64,000 nucleotides of DNA from Takashimella koratensis (GCA_003116875.1 BCKT01000004.1:1897243-1961242); one strand, 5' to 3'. Numbered from the stretch's first letter, positions 1 to 12,105 are shown. Made by a program: numbers and translations. The notes: generated by a model from the letters alone, not told the origin.

Positions 1-2562
1 CGAACGGACCTTTTTTCCACTTACCAGCTCGTCATCTTTGCTTGCCTCTTCGAACAATTTGATACCTTCCTCCAATGCGACCAGTGAAGATTGTGCCAAC
101 ATTGATTGCGGAGCCCGAATAACGGCAGCCGCCAAACACGCAGAGGCGGTGAAGGAGTGAAACTTGTCTTAGCGTAGTCCCGTAATCGATTCTTACCAAG
201 AACATCCAACGCCTCTGGCAAAGGAATGGGATGTCATCGCAGAGTCTGCGCACTACTCCCAAGATCAGTTTGCAGGCTTCAAGACAGCCCACAAAGCTAG
301 GGCTACAATACAAGGTAAGCCTTTGTCGAACAGGTCTCACGCACCTATACTTGGAGCGCAGGGGCTCCCCTGGCTCCTCTAGAAGAGCTCGTGCAAACCA
401 TCCTCGGTGAAGGAAGAGAAATCCGATGTTCTGATGTGAGAAATGTATCGAAGTAGTCCTACTCACACATTGGAAGCGCATCGCATGCCGTTGAAGACTG
501 TGTGTACGGTGTGACGCGAGCCTGTCAGGGGAGGATCTGTTATCAGACCTGTTTCTCGTATGTTACACCCACATCTCTTCCATGGTCAATTGCTCCGGGA
601 GCTGCTGCATGACTAAGAAAAGGTTAAAAGATGAACTTGCCCTTGACTCACATTTTCTCAGTTGCCGGTCGATTTCGATGACCTTTTCGTACGGAGTCGG
701 GCTAATCGCAGACTGAACATCATTGATCTTGCAAAAGATTTGGTTGGACAGACGGTACTGGGCAGGTGAGCATTGGGTGGACCAAAAACACCTACGCGAG
801 CCTCGTGGTCTGTTGTCAGCGAAGTCCTAATGGAATAATAAACTCACAATAATCTTCTCCGTCCGGTGTAGATGGGATCGGTACATCGTAGGTCGCACTT
901 GTCATACCTGGATTTAGCGAAGTATATCTGGCTACTCACTTCTTGGCCTGCCGCTGGTCACAGCATGATTGACGTCATACGAGTAAAGCTGCGGTCAGCT
1001 ACAGCTCATACCACTGAGGCATACCTCCCAAAACACCCGTCTTCTCTCGGCGACCTCATGCTCAGGCAAGTCGAAATGCGACCCATCCCGATGGATACCT
1101 AGAGCCTGCACCACTCTCATCGCCATACCCAGCAGTGGCCATGTGGACTGGTAGGACGAGACGACGCGGCCCCCGTTCGTGAGCCAGGTTACCATGAGAT
1201 GGATTGCTTGCACGACTGAATGTCAGCCAAAGCATCAACGGTAGCCAACGCACATATGATAGAGCCCGATGAATCGATGGTCAAACATCCTCGACCGAGA
1301 GCAAAAAGATCGCGGGAGTACGGGTTGTCTATGGTTAGTAGCAATAAGCTATTACAACTCACTGTTGGCTCCTGCGGGCGATGAAGGATCGAATAATGAC
1401 CCCAAAGCCATGACCAAGTACAATACCGCCAAACGCTGGGGATCTGGCAATTGCCCACTGTAGCACGAGCCCATGATATCGGTCGAGAATACAGTCTTGT
1501 CAAGAATGACTGTACCCCAAGCCACATTCTAGACAAACGTCAGCTGGTGCAAATTATACCACCCACCTCAAAATGGATCTCTGCTAAACGCTCAGCCTCG
1601 TTTCTTGGGGGCAGCTGAGCGGTTAGAGCGCGTAGAGTGTACTCTGATTTCAACGCAGAGTCTCGCTCAAACATAAAGGACTCGACCCATCCCGATCGGA
1701 AGGTATAGAGACCGTCTCCCTTGCTTGGTCCAGGCAGAGATCCACGCGGTTCCTGAAGCATCAGGATGTTAAGCTGTTTGCTACTTACGACCAAGAACAA
1801 ACTCCCTGCGTCTCCGAAGAAGCGACTCGTCTTGACATTGCCGCTGTCTATCTGCAGATGACCAAAATGTTCTTCGTCCACTGCTTCATCCCCACCGACT
1901 TCGTCTGTGTTGTCAACCTCTGCGATCGACTGCATCAGCCCACTAGCGAAAGTACGATCGTCCGTCGGTGAGTCTGCCAGTGGCGAGTCACCCATGCTTT
2001 CCAGGTGGTAAGCATTGGTTAGCAGAGGATGCCCCCCGGACCTGGCAGTCAAGTCGTTGAGAGCAGATTCAAGAGACGCGATGCGGTTGTGCAGGACCTT
2101 GCCATCAGTTGATGAATATTGAGCCGTGCGCTTACTTCATTGCTCTCCAAAATGAGCCTGCATGGATCAGAATGCATGACAGATCAGCGGTGCCGACCGT
2201 ACTCACGTTCGTCCTCTGGCAGTCTTGAGAGCACCGTCTGGGCAAATGGATCCAGTCCCTCTTCGAACGCAGTTGTCGCAGGGCACTTGCCGGTCGCATC
2301 TGAGGTCGAGTTCAGCTCTAGGTCTCATGGACAGGGGATTCCTGTAAGCGTCTCGCCACCCACCTCAACTTGAGTCGGCGACACTCAGCACCTGCCAGTC
2401 AGCGTGAGAATCATCTTTGGAGGTAAACTTACACGACTTGACTTTGCTGACCGTGTTCTTCCGCCGTTTCTTGGTCGAGCTGGCGGCGTCGAGGTCTGCT
2501 CCCAAGTCAAATTTCTGATCGGGGATGATATTGGGGTCAGGCATGCTATTGGAATCAGACAT
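1..2562 (-). CDS. Zn2Cys6 fungal transcription factor, C-terminus beyond the window
   Basis: Predicted nuclear DNA-binding regulator. The ATG at 2562 opens a short acidic, low-complexity leader, then a basic KKRRK stretch, then a zinc cluster built from three exons. Splicing at about 2440, 2370 and 2300 gives C-AEC-RRLKLR-C-DRQVP-C-DNC-VRRGTGSI-C, the complete six-cysteine pattern, followed by a PDG...GRG linker usual in basidiomycete family members. Downstream exons carry the fungal_trans middle homology region: HFGHLQ..SRFFGDAGSLFLV near 1800-1870, QLPPRNEAERLAEIHFE near 1570-1620, and ALGIHRDGSHF..EVAERRRVFWE near 1020-1110. Near 60-160 comes the C-terminal helix KFHSFTASACLAAAVIRAP. The frame is still open at base 1, so the stop is missing. 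An upstream in-frame extension to 2688 lacks an ATG. The divergently unconnected neighbour is an aldolase, and the target is unknown. Confidence 0.88.
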
Positions 2563-2688
2563 GCTGCTGGGACCAGACTTGATATTGAGATCAGAGATGA
2601 GCGGCGGCGGCGGTCTTGGGTGATTGTGGAGAGTCGACGGTTGGATTGGAGTAGTTTTAAAATTACCACTCCGTTTAGGAAAGAACAA

Positions 2689-2910
2689 ACGATAAGGTCC
2701 CGCACGCAGCTCGAGCGCACGACTTTACGGCCGTGTGATTGGATCCTGTGCTGTCTTGTTTCGTGGTGGGCTGAGGGCAATGAAGGGGTTCTCACCTGGC
2801 AAGACCTTTAAAAATCACCCGTTTGGGAAGCGGGTCCGGTCCGCGGCTGGGATCACCCTCTACCCTAAACGGCTCTGGATCCAGGCCCTCCTCCCATTCA
2901 TCATCCCCCC

Positions 2911-2964
<54 letters not shown>

Positions 2965-3109
2965 ACAGCTGGTGTTCCAATCCTTCCCTATCGGCGAGCG
3001 CCGATGGACCGCATGACATGGAAAGTCCGGGTGTTGGCCATAGGGAAGTGCAAAATGCATGCATGCAAAACGGGAGTCTCAGGTCACGAATAGGAAATGT
3101 ACAACCAGA
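2689..3109. repeat. Intergenic gap with a 51-nt poly-C tract
   Basis: This gap between the zinc-cluster factor start and the aldolase stop contains an unbroken run of C from 2912 to 2962. It is preceded by six C and one T (2905-2911). Apparent poly-proline or poly-glycine reading frames across it are artefacts of the tract. The rest of the gap shows no gene. Confidence 0.9.
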
Positions 3110-4167
3110 TTACAACTCCTTGCTCAACTCATTCATGGAGGCAGCCTGCTTGCTCATCGCGCCGAGGAGCAAGGCGATGTCGCGTCCAGCCATGGCGAAG
3201 CTGCAGACCGTCAGACTCATCTCAATCTTGCCAACGTATCTTACTCACCGAACGGCAGAGTACTTCTTCGCAAACGCAGCGAGAAGGTCCGGGCGGGGCT
3301 CCATCCCACCGAGACCGACAAAGATGCCCGCAGCCGCGGCAGCGTTGGCAACCTTGTCGACAGCAGCGTGGAAGACCTCATTGTCGTATTGGCCGGGGAT
3401 ACCAAGCCTGATTTTCGTCAGCGATCTTGATTCGGCGCTGGACTCACTCCATGCAAAGGTCAGCACAGCCAATGAGAAGCGCGTCGATACCCGCGACAGC
3501 AGCGATCGACCTAACCGGCATGTCAGCTGTGGAGCGAGCAATCAGTCGCGTATGCTTACTCGACGTTGGCAAGGCCTTCCCGGGTCTCAATCATCGGCAT
3601 GATCAGGACGCTGTCGTTGACGACCTCAGCGACGGTGGCATAGGACAACGAGGTAGTGTACTGGGTCATGGCAGTGACCATGGTGACCGAGCGGTGGCCC
3701 TGGCATATTAGCTGGGCTACCGAATGGTACTCACAAGAGGAGGGAATTTGCCAGCACCGACACACATCTGCGCCTGCTCAACGTTATTCACGTGAGGAAC
3801 GATAATGGCCTGGGCACCAGAGTCGAGGCAGCGAGAGATCCAGTCCGGGGCGCAAGTCGGGACGACCACCATCGGAGTAATGCTGCACGTTAGGAAACAA
3901 TCGCTATAGAGATGCTCACCCCACGTTCAAGCAGCTGACAGCAATGTCCTTCATCGTCTCCATGCTCATGGCCATGTGCTCCAAGTTCATGAGGATAGCG
4001 GTGTAGCCAGCACGCTTCGCAATGAGGGGCATCTCGGTAGAGAAGGCAATTCGCATGCCAAATGAGTGGGCGAGCTTGTTGGCCTTCATGGTCTCCTTGA
4101 CCAAGTTGGGGCGGACAATCTCGCGCCCGAGGGCGAGCTGCTCGGCGGTGATCTGAGGGGCGGACAT
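3110..4167 (-). CDS. HpcH/HpaI-family aldolase
   Basis: Class II, metal-dependent aldolase of the HpcH/HpaI (2,4-dihydroxyhept-2-enedioate / 2-keto-3-deoxy-sugar acid) family. Members cleave or form a pyruvate adduct and are normally cytosolic. The ATG at 4167 starts MSAPQITAEQ. Family marks follow in order: LMNLEHMAMSMETM for the usual D/N-LEH metal region, the exon with PDWISRCLDSGAQAIIVPHVNN, then MIETREGLANV, the metal-binding glutamate motif. After that come ALLIGCADLCMELGIPGQYD (GxxDL aspartate and GxPGQ loop) and IFVGLGG. About five short introns interrupt it and the stop is TAA at 3112-3110. The total of roughly 280 residues suits the family. In fungi such enzymes act in sugar-acid (for example L-rhamnonate) or aromatic breakdown. 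A rhamnosidase lies 47 kb away, too far to assign this role. Confidence 0.88.
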
Positions 4168-4464
4168 GGTTTTGGTGCTGGAAGATGAACGGACAGTCGG
4201 TATACGGAAACGTTCATGGAAAGATTATCAGGCAATATAGCTCACGGATAGGCTCAGAAGTTTCAAGTCCGCTTCCCGGACTAGGACGTCCGGACACCGC
4301 GTTCTGGATTTGGACCACCTGCCATTATTCGGAGCTGCGTGTGATTGGCTGCTGGCAAACCAAGCAAGATGCAGCTATGCACGATAAGGGTTTGTATGCA
4401 GCAGGTGTAATGCATAGAGTGTCTATCCGCTTGCGGCCGAACGTTGCAGACGGGTATCAACATA

Positions 4465-6405
4465 TCAAGGATGAACAACACTTCCACCAGAGTCGTACTT
4501 TCTAGGGTCCCCGGCCACCTCCCACTCCGGTCCCGGGAAAAAGCGCATGGCACACGGGGTGCTTCGGTTGGCTAGGATCGTCAGCTTGGTGGTAGTTCTG
4601 CCAGCTTACCAGTGACCCATTCAATGACATGGCCTTTGGCTCGCAGCTGCTCGGCAAGCTCCTCGGTGAAGCCGTCAACTTTGGCTTGGCGGCTGTTGGA
4701 TCTCTCCAGCTGCGACACATTTGGCAATATCTGGTTGTGGAGTCGCGCCGCTCGGAGAGACTCAGAAGCGGAAAGGTCGTAGTCCTTGTCATTAGCTTGA
4801 TCAACCATGGGACACCTACCAGGACATTACGGGCGACCTGAGTGTTTGCCGAGATGATGGTGCTACCTCCCGCCGAGCCACCAGCGAGCACCACCCGCCC
4901 ACTCGCGTCTTCGACAATGTAAGGGCAGCTCGAGCTCAACGGACGTTTGCCTCCCTCAACTGCCGGTCAGCATTTCGCGCTGTACTAAAAGAGCTTACCA
5001 AAGTTTGCCCGAGTCGGCTCGTAACCCGTGCCGTTGGCTTGCCCCTCCACGGAAAAGTCATCCATCGAGTCGTTCAGGATGAAGCCGTACTCCGGGACCA
5101 TGATACGACTTCCCCAGTTGAGGCCAATCGTGGTGGTCACCGAAACGACCAAGCCAGTCTCATCTGTCGCCGTAATGTTGGAGGTACCGGCATCTTCTTT
5201 GATCTCCACGCTGCGTTGATCAGAACAAAGCATGGGATGCTACTCACCGAGGCGGCTTGTAGTAGTCGGGAGGGAAAGTTTGCTCATCGGAGAGCATGCT
5301 TGCACGCTGCTTCGTAGTAGCATCAGATATCCACTCTTGTTGCTTCTCGTCCAATCCAGGAACAAAGTCGGGATCTCCCAGCTGAGTTCGTTGCCCGTAT
5401 GCAAGCTGTCGTCAGCATGCTTCAATGAAGTCACCTACTCGAAGAGCTTCGGTAAGACGGTGATAGTCGAGTGCAGTCCCCTGCCCTGGTGGCTGGAAAT
5501 GGTTCAAAGTACCCATTGCCGAGAGCCAAATGGCTCCTGATGCGGGCGCAGGCGCGGTCCACAAGGTGTTCCCCCGGTACTTGATGCTAACGGGTGTTCT
5601 CCAAACCGGTCGGTAGTCTGGAGTTAGCTCTGCACGAGATGTGTCGTTACTCACCTCGCAAGTCTTCCAGGGACATCAAGCCTCCTCGCTCCGTCACAAT
5701 CTTAACCATGGCCTCAGCGATCTCGCCTTCGTAGAACGCCTGGGCGCCATTCTTTGCGATTAGCTCCAGAGTTCTGGCCAGTTCCGGTCGATAGTACACA
5801 TCCCCTTCCGCGAGCATTTTGCCATCCTTGAACAGGGCGTGGAACATTGGGTCGGATTCGTACCATGTCCCGGCAAGCTCTTCAGAGCCCGGTGCACACT
5901 CCATCAAGGAAAACTGAAGGTAAGCAAGATGCCGAGAATATCGACCTACAGTTCGAAGATCACCGCCGACGGTCGCACCATCTCTAGCAAGACGGATGCT
6001 GCCTTCAAACAGGTCTCCCCACGGCAAGCGTCCGTATTTCGAATGAAGCTCTTCCAGCCCTTTCATTTGGCCTGGGACAGCGACGGCTGAACCACCCACA
6101 GCGGTCGAAGCTCCTTGCTTGTAAAACTCCATGGTGACATTTTTCTGCGGTCAGATTAGCCTTGCTTGATTACGTACAGGAGCAGTGTGTCGGAAATCCA
6201 GCGACTCGTAGTGCCCGTCAGCATGACGAATGATCGCAAAGCCTCCTCCGCCTAGGTCTGAGTGGAAGGGCGCCAAGGTGTTGACCGCAATGATCGTCGC
6301 AATGATGGCATCGACAGCATTGCCGCCCTTGAGGAGGATATCTGTTCCGATCTTGGAAGCTCGCGTCTGCTCGCTGACAACTGCGCCGGCTACAGGTTTG
6401 GACAT
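4465..6405 (-). CDS. Gamma-glutamyltransferase / glutathione hydrolase-like (first copy)
   Basis: Ntn-hydrolase of the gamma-glutamyltransferase family, which matures by self-cleavage before a catalytic threonine. It acts on glutathione or other gamma-glutamyl or acyl substrates. The ATG at 6405 gives SKPVAGAVVSEQTRASKIGTDILLKGGNAVDA, the usual N-terminal block, then LGGGGFAI. The nucleophile is probably the Thr codon at 5183-5185 in DAGTSNITATDETG, where the family usually has TTH; here the third residue is Asn. Further marks are GGKRPLSSS (substrate loop), GGSAGGSTIIS, and a C-terminal tail ending GGSVVHP reached by an intron near 4575-4615. The stop is at 4467-4465. No signal peptide or membrane anchor is visible at this start, unlike secreted fungal members, so a cytosolic acylase role is possible. 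Its start is divergent from the dehydrogenase, 331 bp away. Confidence 0.88.
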
Positions 6406-6736
6406 GGTGGTATGAATTCGGTCGAACGTTTGGTGCCGGTCACTGAGCCGCTTGGACTACTTTATCCTGGATCGTCCCGACACGCGATGCGGACTTTGCC
6501 GATGGTTCCCATTTCCGGTGCACGGTACGCGGTTCGCGGCGGGATATCCTAAGGGTGCGAGGATCAAGTCCGGTTGTCGGATTGTGCGGCGATGGCTCTG
6601 AAATTAACAATCCCTAGCCGAGGTGTCTTATCCTCCGCCAGTCATAATATTTGTTCCACGCTGCGCTATCAGTGTCGTCTGACTTCAAGTCTATCTTCTC
6701 GTCTCCTCCCTTCTTTACACCTCTCCCATCTCAAAC

Positions 6737-7898
6737 ATGACTGTCACTTTGGATGCGAAACGCAAGGTCCTCGGCATTGGACCCGCCCAGTGTGCTCTCA
6801 AGGAGTACAAAGAGTTGTGCCAGCAATACGACGTCCATCTCATCGAGCGCGGATCTCGTGAACAGGTACGTGCTCTGAAGCTGATGTAGCTGACCTGCTA
6901 GGTGAAGGCGGCGATCGCTGAGGCTTGCGAGAAGCATGGTCCATTCGAGGCTGCTTTCCTCTTGTTCGCAAACGCGTCATATGCGCCCATGGACGAGGAG
7001 CTCATGGGGCCTTTATGGAAGAACGGCAACAACATCGGTATCCTCGCTCAGTGTGGAACTGGATACGACAACGTCCGCGTCCCCAACCTCACCAGTCACA
7101 ACTGCTACTTCACCAACACCCCTGATGCTGTCACCGAGTCAACTGCCGATTTCACCGTCTTCCTCTTCCTGGCTGTCCTCCGTGGGACTTCGTATTGCGA
7201 GATGGTGGGCCGATCGGGGCTTTGGCACAAAGGCCTGGAGCTTTCGACTGACCCACGGGGTTTGACTTTGGGTGAGTCCTACTCTCGGTCTGTATCTGAT
7301 GGCAGGTGTCTTTGGCATGGGGCGTATTGGCAAGGACTTTTGTCGCAAGGTCCGGCCTTTCGGTGTCAACATCGTATACAACACTCGAACTCAATTGCCC
7401 GCCGAGGTTGAACAAGAGTTGGGTATCCGTTACGTCTCGAAAGAGGAGTTGTTGAAGACTTCGGACGTCATCTCTTGCTTGTGCCCTGGTACACCGGAGA
7501 CGTTCCACATGATTGATGAGAAGGAGTTTGCCATGATGAAAGGTGAGTCGAAGGAAGGTACTGTCCGCGCTAACAGTTAGACGGCGTCTTCTTTATCAAC
7601 TCGTCGCGAGGGATGATCGTCAACACCGACGCACTTATCGCCGCTCTCAAGTCGGACAAGGTAAAGCGAGCGGGTATCGATGTCTACGAGAACGAGCCCC
7701 AGATTCCAGAGTTCTTTGTCAACAACCCCAAGGTCACTGCCACTCCTCGTAAGCGAAGACGGGCGAGCTTTACTGACTTTAGACGTCGCTGCATACACCA
7801 CAGGCACGATTTTCCGTGGCGAGAGAGACGCCTTCAACAACGTCCGCTCGTTCCTCGAGACTGGCAAGCCTGTCACTCCTATCAACGGACCTTTCTAG
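6737..7898 (+). CDS. D-isomer-specific 2-hydroxyacid dehydrogenase (first copy)
   Basis: NAD(P)H-dependent oxidoreductase interconverting 2-oxo acids and D-2-hydroxy acids, of the glyoxylate/hydroxypyruvate reductase-like branch. The ATG at 6737 starts MTVTLDAKRKVLGIG. The nucleotide-binding loop reads FGMGRIGKDF (GxGxxG), reached across a short intron near 7272-7305. The three catalytic residues are in place: Arg in NSSRGMIVN, Glu in DVYENEPQIPEF and His in the last exon HVAAYTTGT. The protein ends PVTPINGPF at 7898. There are about four introns, and the length of roughly 340 residues is typical. Its 3' end faces the PhyH gene with about 175 bp between. The same gene type recurs at 37786. 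Confidence 0.92.
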
Positions 7899-8073
7899 AT
7901 TATTTTGTATGCCATGTATTCTGTATGATCGTGTGCACTTGAGTGATGCCCTTGGCTGCTGTGCGAACTTCTCGAGCTCGGGTGAAGGACAAGTAGGAAA
8001 TGGCCATCAGAGCAACACGGCAATTGTGCGTTGAGATGACACAAATCCAGATGCATAGATGTACAGGGACTAT

Positions 8074-9341
8074 CTAGTAAATGCTCCACTCGCCGCCAGA
8101 GTAGCCCTGGAGACCCTCCCAGGTGTCAATGGGATCGCGTCCGGCGAGGGCGCCGCCACCGGTTCGGCCCTTGTAGAAGCCAAGGAGTCGGAGAACCTCG
8201 GGAGGCATCTTCTTGAACTCCTCCGGCTTGCAGGCGAGAGCAGTGATCTCACCCTGTCGGAAGTTGTCCGAGCAAGCGAAAAGCCCGTAGATCGTGCGGA
8301 AAGCATCGGGGTGGCTTGGGTCCATGACATTTGCGCCCTTCGACTATCAACACTCGCATACTCTGGTCCAAACTCACCGCTCCGTGGAAGATGCTGCTCA
8401 ACCAAATGGCCATGTCACCCTTCTTCATGGAAACGGCAACGCAGTCCTCTTGCTTTGGCGCGCGCTCCTGAGGCCACAAGTGCGAGCCCGGTGCAACATG
8501 TGTACCACCGTTCTCGGGGGTGACGTCGGTCCCGGCGACAAAAGTCGAAACGCCGTTCACCCAGCTCTCGGGGCCATAGCGTTGGATCGCGGTGGAGTTG
8601 ATGTCGCTGTCATTAGTAATTAGGTTGGGCAGAGGAAGGCTCACCGGTGGAGAACTTGGCAGTTGGCGCCAGGCCCGACTTTGTAGCCGATGGAGGTGTG
8701 GAGCCAGTCTACGAGCCATCAGCAGATATCGTGGCTGTTGAGGAAAGCAAACTCACATCCGCTCTTTCGGGTGACCTTCTCCTCACCAAGCCACTGCGCA
8801 ACATCAGCAAGTCGTTCAACGTGACAATGCATGGATACTCACATCCCACATTTCTGGTCATGTCAGCTTCGTGTTCATTATATCGACAGTCATGAGAACT
8901 CACCATGTGCCAAGAACTCCTCCATGACTAGTCGTCAGTGGGATCTACCGAGGGGGACCTACTTTGGTGCCAGAGCTTGCGCTGGAGACTACGATGTCAG
9001 CGCTTGCATTGTAGGAATGCTCACATTTTAGACAGCTCCTCGGGGCAAGATCCAATCAAATCGTATGCGGCGGTGGTGTGAGACGCCCGGAAGCCCTTGA
9101 AAAAGCTATCCTTGTCCCGCCCAGCGGTCTCAGCCTTCTCGAAGTGTGCCTTGGCTTTGTGATTGAGCTGATCGACCTCCTCCTCGGTGCACTGGAGGGT
9201 CAGCAACGCAAGCTGATCAATAGCTCAACTTACGTAGCCAGTGAGCACGATGACACCATCTCGGTGGAGGATTTCAAGGATTTCCTTGATGTCGGTCGTG
9301 TGAGGAACAGCTTGGACGGAAGGACCGGAGGTGGCAGTCAT
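8074..9341 (-). CDS. Phytanoyl-CoA dioxygenase (PhyH) family protein (first copy)
   Basis: Probable Fe(II)/2-oxoglutarate-dependent dioxygenase that hydroxylates a small molecule. The ATG at 9341 starts MTATSGPSVQAV, then a conserved ILHRDGVIVLTGYV near residue 25. The HxD iron motif LHRD is split by an intron (CACCG / CGACATC, near 8605-8645). It is followed by the core ENGGTHVAPGSHLWP. The distal iron His is in SSIFHGAV and the 2-oxoglutarate Arg is probably in DQSMRVLI. The C-terminus GGEWSIY ends at 8074. At least six short introns are needed. The actual phytanoyl-CoA role is unlikely to be implied: fungal PhyH proteins are a broad catabolic and secondary-metabolic group. The start is divergent from the Dal5-type transporter at 9852. 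Confidence 0.88.
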
Positions 9342-9820
9342 GGCGGGCAATAATGTCGATGAGTGGAGGACGTAGATGAAATTTACAACACAGGTCATAA
9401 GCGGTCGTCCGAGTCTTATCACAGCCTGTCAACGCTCGTCAGGAGACCACGCGCGCGCGAGAAAGCCCGGTTCCCGCAGATCGGAGCGGTGGCAACAAAG
9501 GCGCCGCCGATCGGACTTGGTTGTTTTCGGTCGGAGGGGAATGAGCCAATTAGAATTGAGTCAGCTGACACCTTATCTCTATTCTGCGTGTTTGGGTCTG
9601 GGGTCGAGACTTGGGCCGAGACAGGACCCTGGCTCCCCGCCTTTCCGTAGGCCGGAGTTGGTGAAATTCTTGGACGGAGTTGAAGCAATTTACCATTTCT
9701 GACCAACAACAAGCCAGAAACTCAACAGAACACGAACAGCGACCGATAAGGATTCCATACATATACTTTTCACCTCGAGGGTCAACGCGGTCTCAACTGT
9801 CCACTCAGGAACCCCCCTTT

Positions 9821-9821
9821 N
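9821..9821. other. Single ambiguous base (N) in a C/T-rich leader
   Basis: One undetermined base sits inside a C-rich tract about 30 bp before the transporter start. It marks a homopolymer the assembly could not resolve and does not affect coding sequence. Confidence 0.99.
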
Positions 9822-9851
9822 CCCCCCTTCCCCCTCGTTTATCCTACCGCC

Positions 9852-11536
9852 ATGAGTGTCGAGGAAGCGAAGATCGAAACCGGCAGCGACAAGTACGGCG
9901 ACCTCAACACGAAGATCGCCGAGGTCGCCGATGAGCAGACTGAGCGCCAGGCCCACATTGGTCTCGACCAGGAGCTCACTGAGGAGGAGAAACGGATCGA
10001 GTCTGCATTCCTGCGCAAGATTGACTGGCACATCATGCCTTTGCTTTTGATCACCTACGGCTTCCAGGTGGGTTCCATCTATTTTGGAACATGGACTGAC
10101 TCGGCTTAGTACGCCGACAAGATCTCCCTGTCCTCCGGTGTCGCGTTCGACTTGACCGCCAACGCCAAGCTCGTCGGTAACGACTTTGCATGGCTTTCGA
10201 CCGGCTTCTACATTGCCTACCTTGTCTTCGAATTCCCCTTCAACTGGGCCATGCAGAAATACCCTCTCGACAAGGTTCTCGCCTACGCCGTTCTCGGTTG
10301 GGGTGTCTGCGTCCTCTGCATGGCTGCCTGCACCAACTTCACCCAGCTCATGGCGGTCCGCACGATTTTGGGCATTTTGGAGGCACCTGTGTCCCCTGGC
10401 TTCCTCATCATCATTAGCGCTTGGTACAAGAAGGAGGAAGTGCTCGCTCGCTCCATGGCGTTCTTCGGCATGAACAGTTTCTTCTCCCTGTTCATTCTCA
10501 TGATCAACTACGCCGTCGGCAAGGCCGCCTCCGGAGGCCCCATCGCTTCGTGGAAGGCTATCAACTGTAAGGTTTTAATACTGTGAACAGTGCTAACCGT
10601 AGTGTTCCTCGGTGCCCTCTCCTTTGTTTGGGGTATCATCCTCATCATCACCCTTTGCACCCCAAAGAACGCTCGATGGCTCTCGGAGGAGGAGCGCGTC
10701 TACGCCCATGCTCGCTTGGTTCGTAACCGCACAGGTGAATCAACTTCGGGTATCGCATTCAAGTGGAACCAGTTCCGCGAGGCGTTCATCGACCCCAACA
10801 CTTGGTTCCTGTGCTTCTTCACCTTCATCACCATGGCCGCCTCGGGTGGTTTCTCGACCTTTTCCACTCTCATCCTCAAGTCGTTCGGTTTGACCACTGA
10901 GCAGACCATCTCGTACCAGCTCCCGTGGTACGGATGGATGTTTACCGCCACCGTTGTTATCGCTTGGATCGTCAACAAGTACCCGAACAAGAACCTCAAC
11001 CTCATCATCACTCTCGTTTTCTTCATCCCCCCCATCATCGGCATCTTCCTCGAAGGTCTTCTGCCCAACACGATGCCCTGGGGCCGTCTCGTTGGCTTCT
11101 GGATTACCGGCTGCTACACTGCCCCGTGCTACCTCCTCTGGTCGCAAGTCAGTTTGAACGTCGCCGGCCGTACCAAGAAGTCGACTGTTCAGTCTCTCAA
11201 CTTCGTTTTCTGGTGCCTCGGCTTCGTCATTGGCCCCCAGACTTTCCAGGCTAGCACTGCGCCCCAGTACAGGCCGGGACTCTACTTCTGCTGCGCCTGC
11301 TTCGTTGTCGCCGAGTTTGTTCTCATCTTCTGGCTCTTCTGGGTCAGGTGGGAGAACAACCGTCGTGACAAGCGAGCCGAGAAGGCGGGAATCACCGAGC
11401 AGCAGGCTGCTCTTGAGGGTATGCTCTTCGGTCTCCAGGACTTGACTGATCGCGAGGTAAGTGGCTATTGGACGATTGCGAGAGCTGTTGGGCTGACTAT
11501 TGTGCACAGAACCCTCACTTCCGTTACCGCTACTAA
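9852..11536 (+). CDS. Major facilitator, Dal5/anion:cation symporter family (first copy)
   Basis: Plasma-membrane proton symporter of the allantoate/nicotinate/vitamin type (Dal5, Tna1, Liz1 relatives). The ATG at 9852 opens a polar N-tail of about 60 residues ending FLRKIDWHIMPLLLITYGFQ. Typical family steps follow: YADKISLSSG, WLSTGFYIAYLVFEFP, RTILGILEAPVSPGFLIIISAWYKKEEVLARS, then LCTPKNARWLSEEER in the central loop and about twelve hydrophobic segments overall. A final intron (11457-11508) joins DLTDRE to NPHFRYRY, the usual family tail, with TAA at 11534-11536. An exon-joining intron also lies near 10070-10110 and another near 10566-10600. The substrate is not readable. Neighbouring hydrolytic and oxygenase genes suggest an organic acid or ureide-like compound. 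Confidence 0.92.
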
Positions 11537-12105
11537 GTGGCACTCCTTGGCTGGAGGATCGTGGAATAGTACTAGGTGTGACTTGGCGCAGCAGAACTTG
11601 CAGGGACGCTGAGGTTGTAGACCATGAGGATACCGACGTTCAACATAGTATGATCGTTGTACATGGATCAATGAGGAGAAGCTTTGTTTGTGAAGGGGAA
11701 GAGGTGATGGTGAACATTTAGAATGCATTTTTTGCGACTCAACAGGGTGTGTGCGACGACCAAACGGTGGGAGAATCAGATCACGTGACCTGAGTTGGGT
11801 GTGAGTAGTGCTGGGTATGCAATGGGGTAGTGAGCCCCAGAGGGAGGTAAAATGGAAGAGGAAGAGGAGGAGGGAGGAGGAGGAGGAGGAGGAGGTGAGT
11901 GAGGGCTAGTGGGAGGGAGCGATGGGAGAGGAGGGATGCATGAGCAAATGTACATACAGAAGGCGAAAGAGGGGGGGGGGGGGGGGGGGAGGACAAAGGG
12001 GTTAGCCCTCGTGCCGACGTTATTTGCCGACCAGCGCTTACCTCGTTGTTTTCATCTCTCATCTACATCTCCCACCACTCCCCCCACTCCCCCCCAGCTA
12101 TCCCC
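11537..12105. repeat. Gap with a GGA-rich microsatellite and a 19-nt poly-G
   Basis: The transporter 3' region and the leader of the next factor hold an imperfect GGA/GAG repeat at about 11853-11896 and an uninterrupted G run at 11971-11989. Just before the ATG at 12106 the plus strand becomes strongly C/T-rich (about 12035-12140), as in many fungal leaders. No gene is seen. Confidence 0.85.

Noticed and set aside
2823..3060. Poly-proline and poly-glycine proteins across the C tract
   Set aside because: They exist in several frames at once and are a by-product of the homopolymer.
10740..11543. Acidic 267-residue antisense frame over the Dal5-type transporter
   Set aside because: Mirror of the transporter coding strand with high G+C third positions; no motif.
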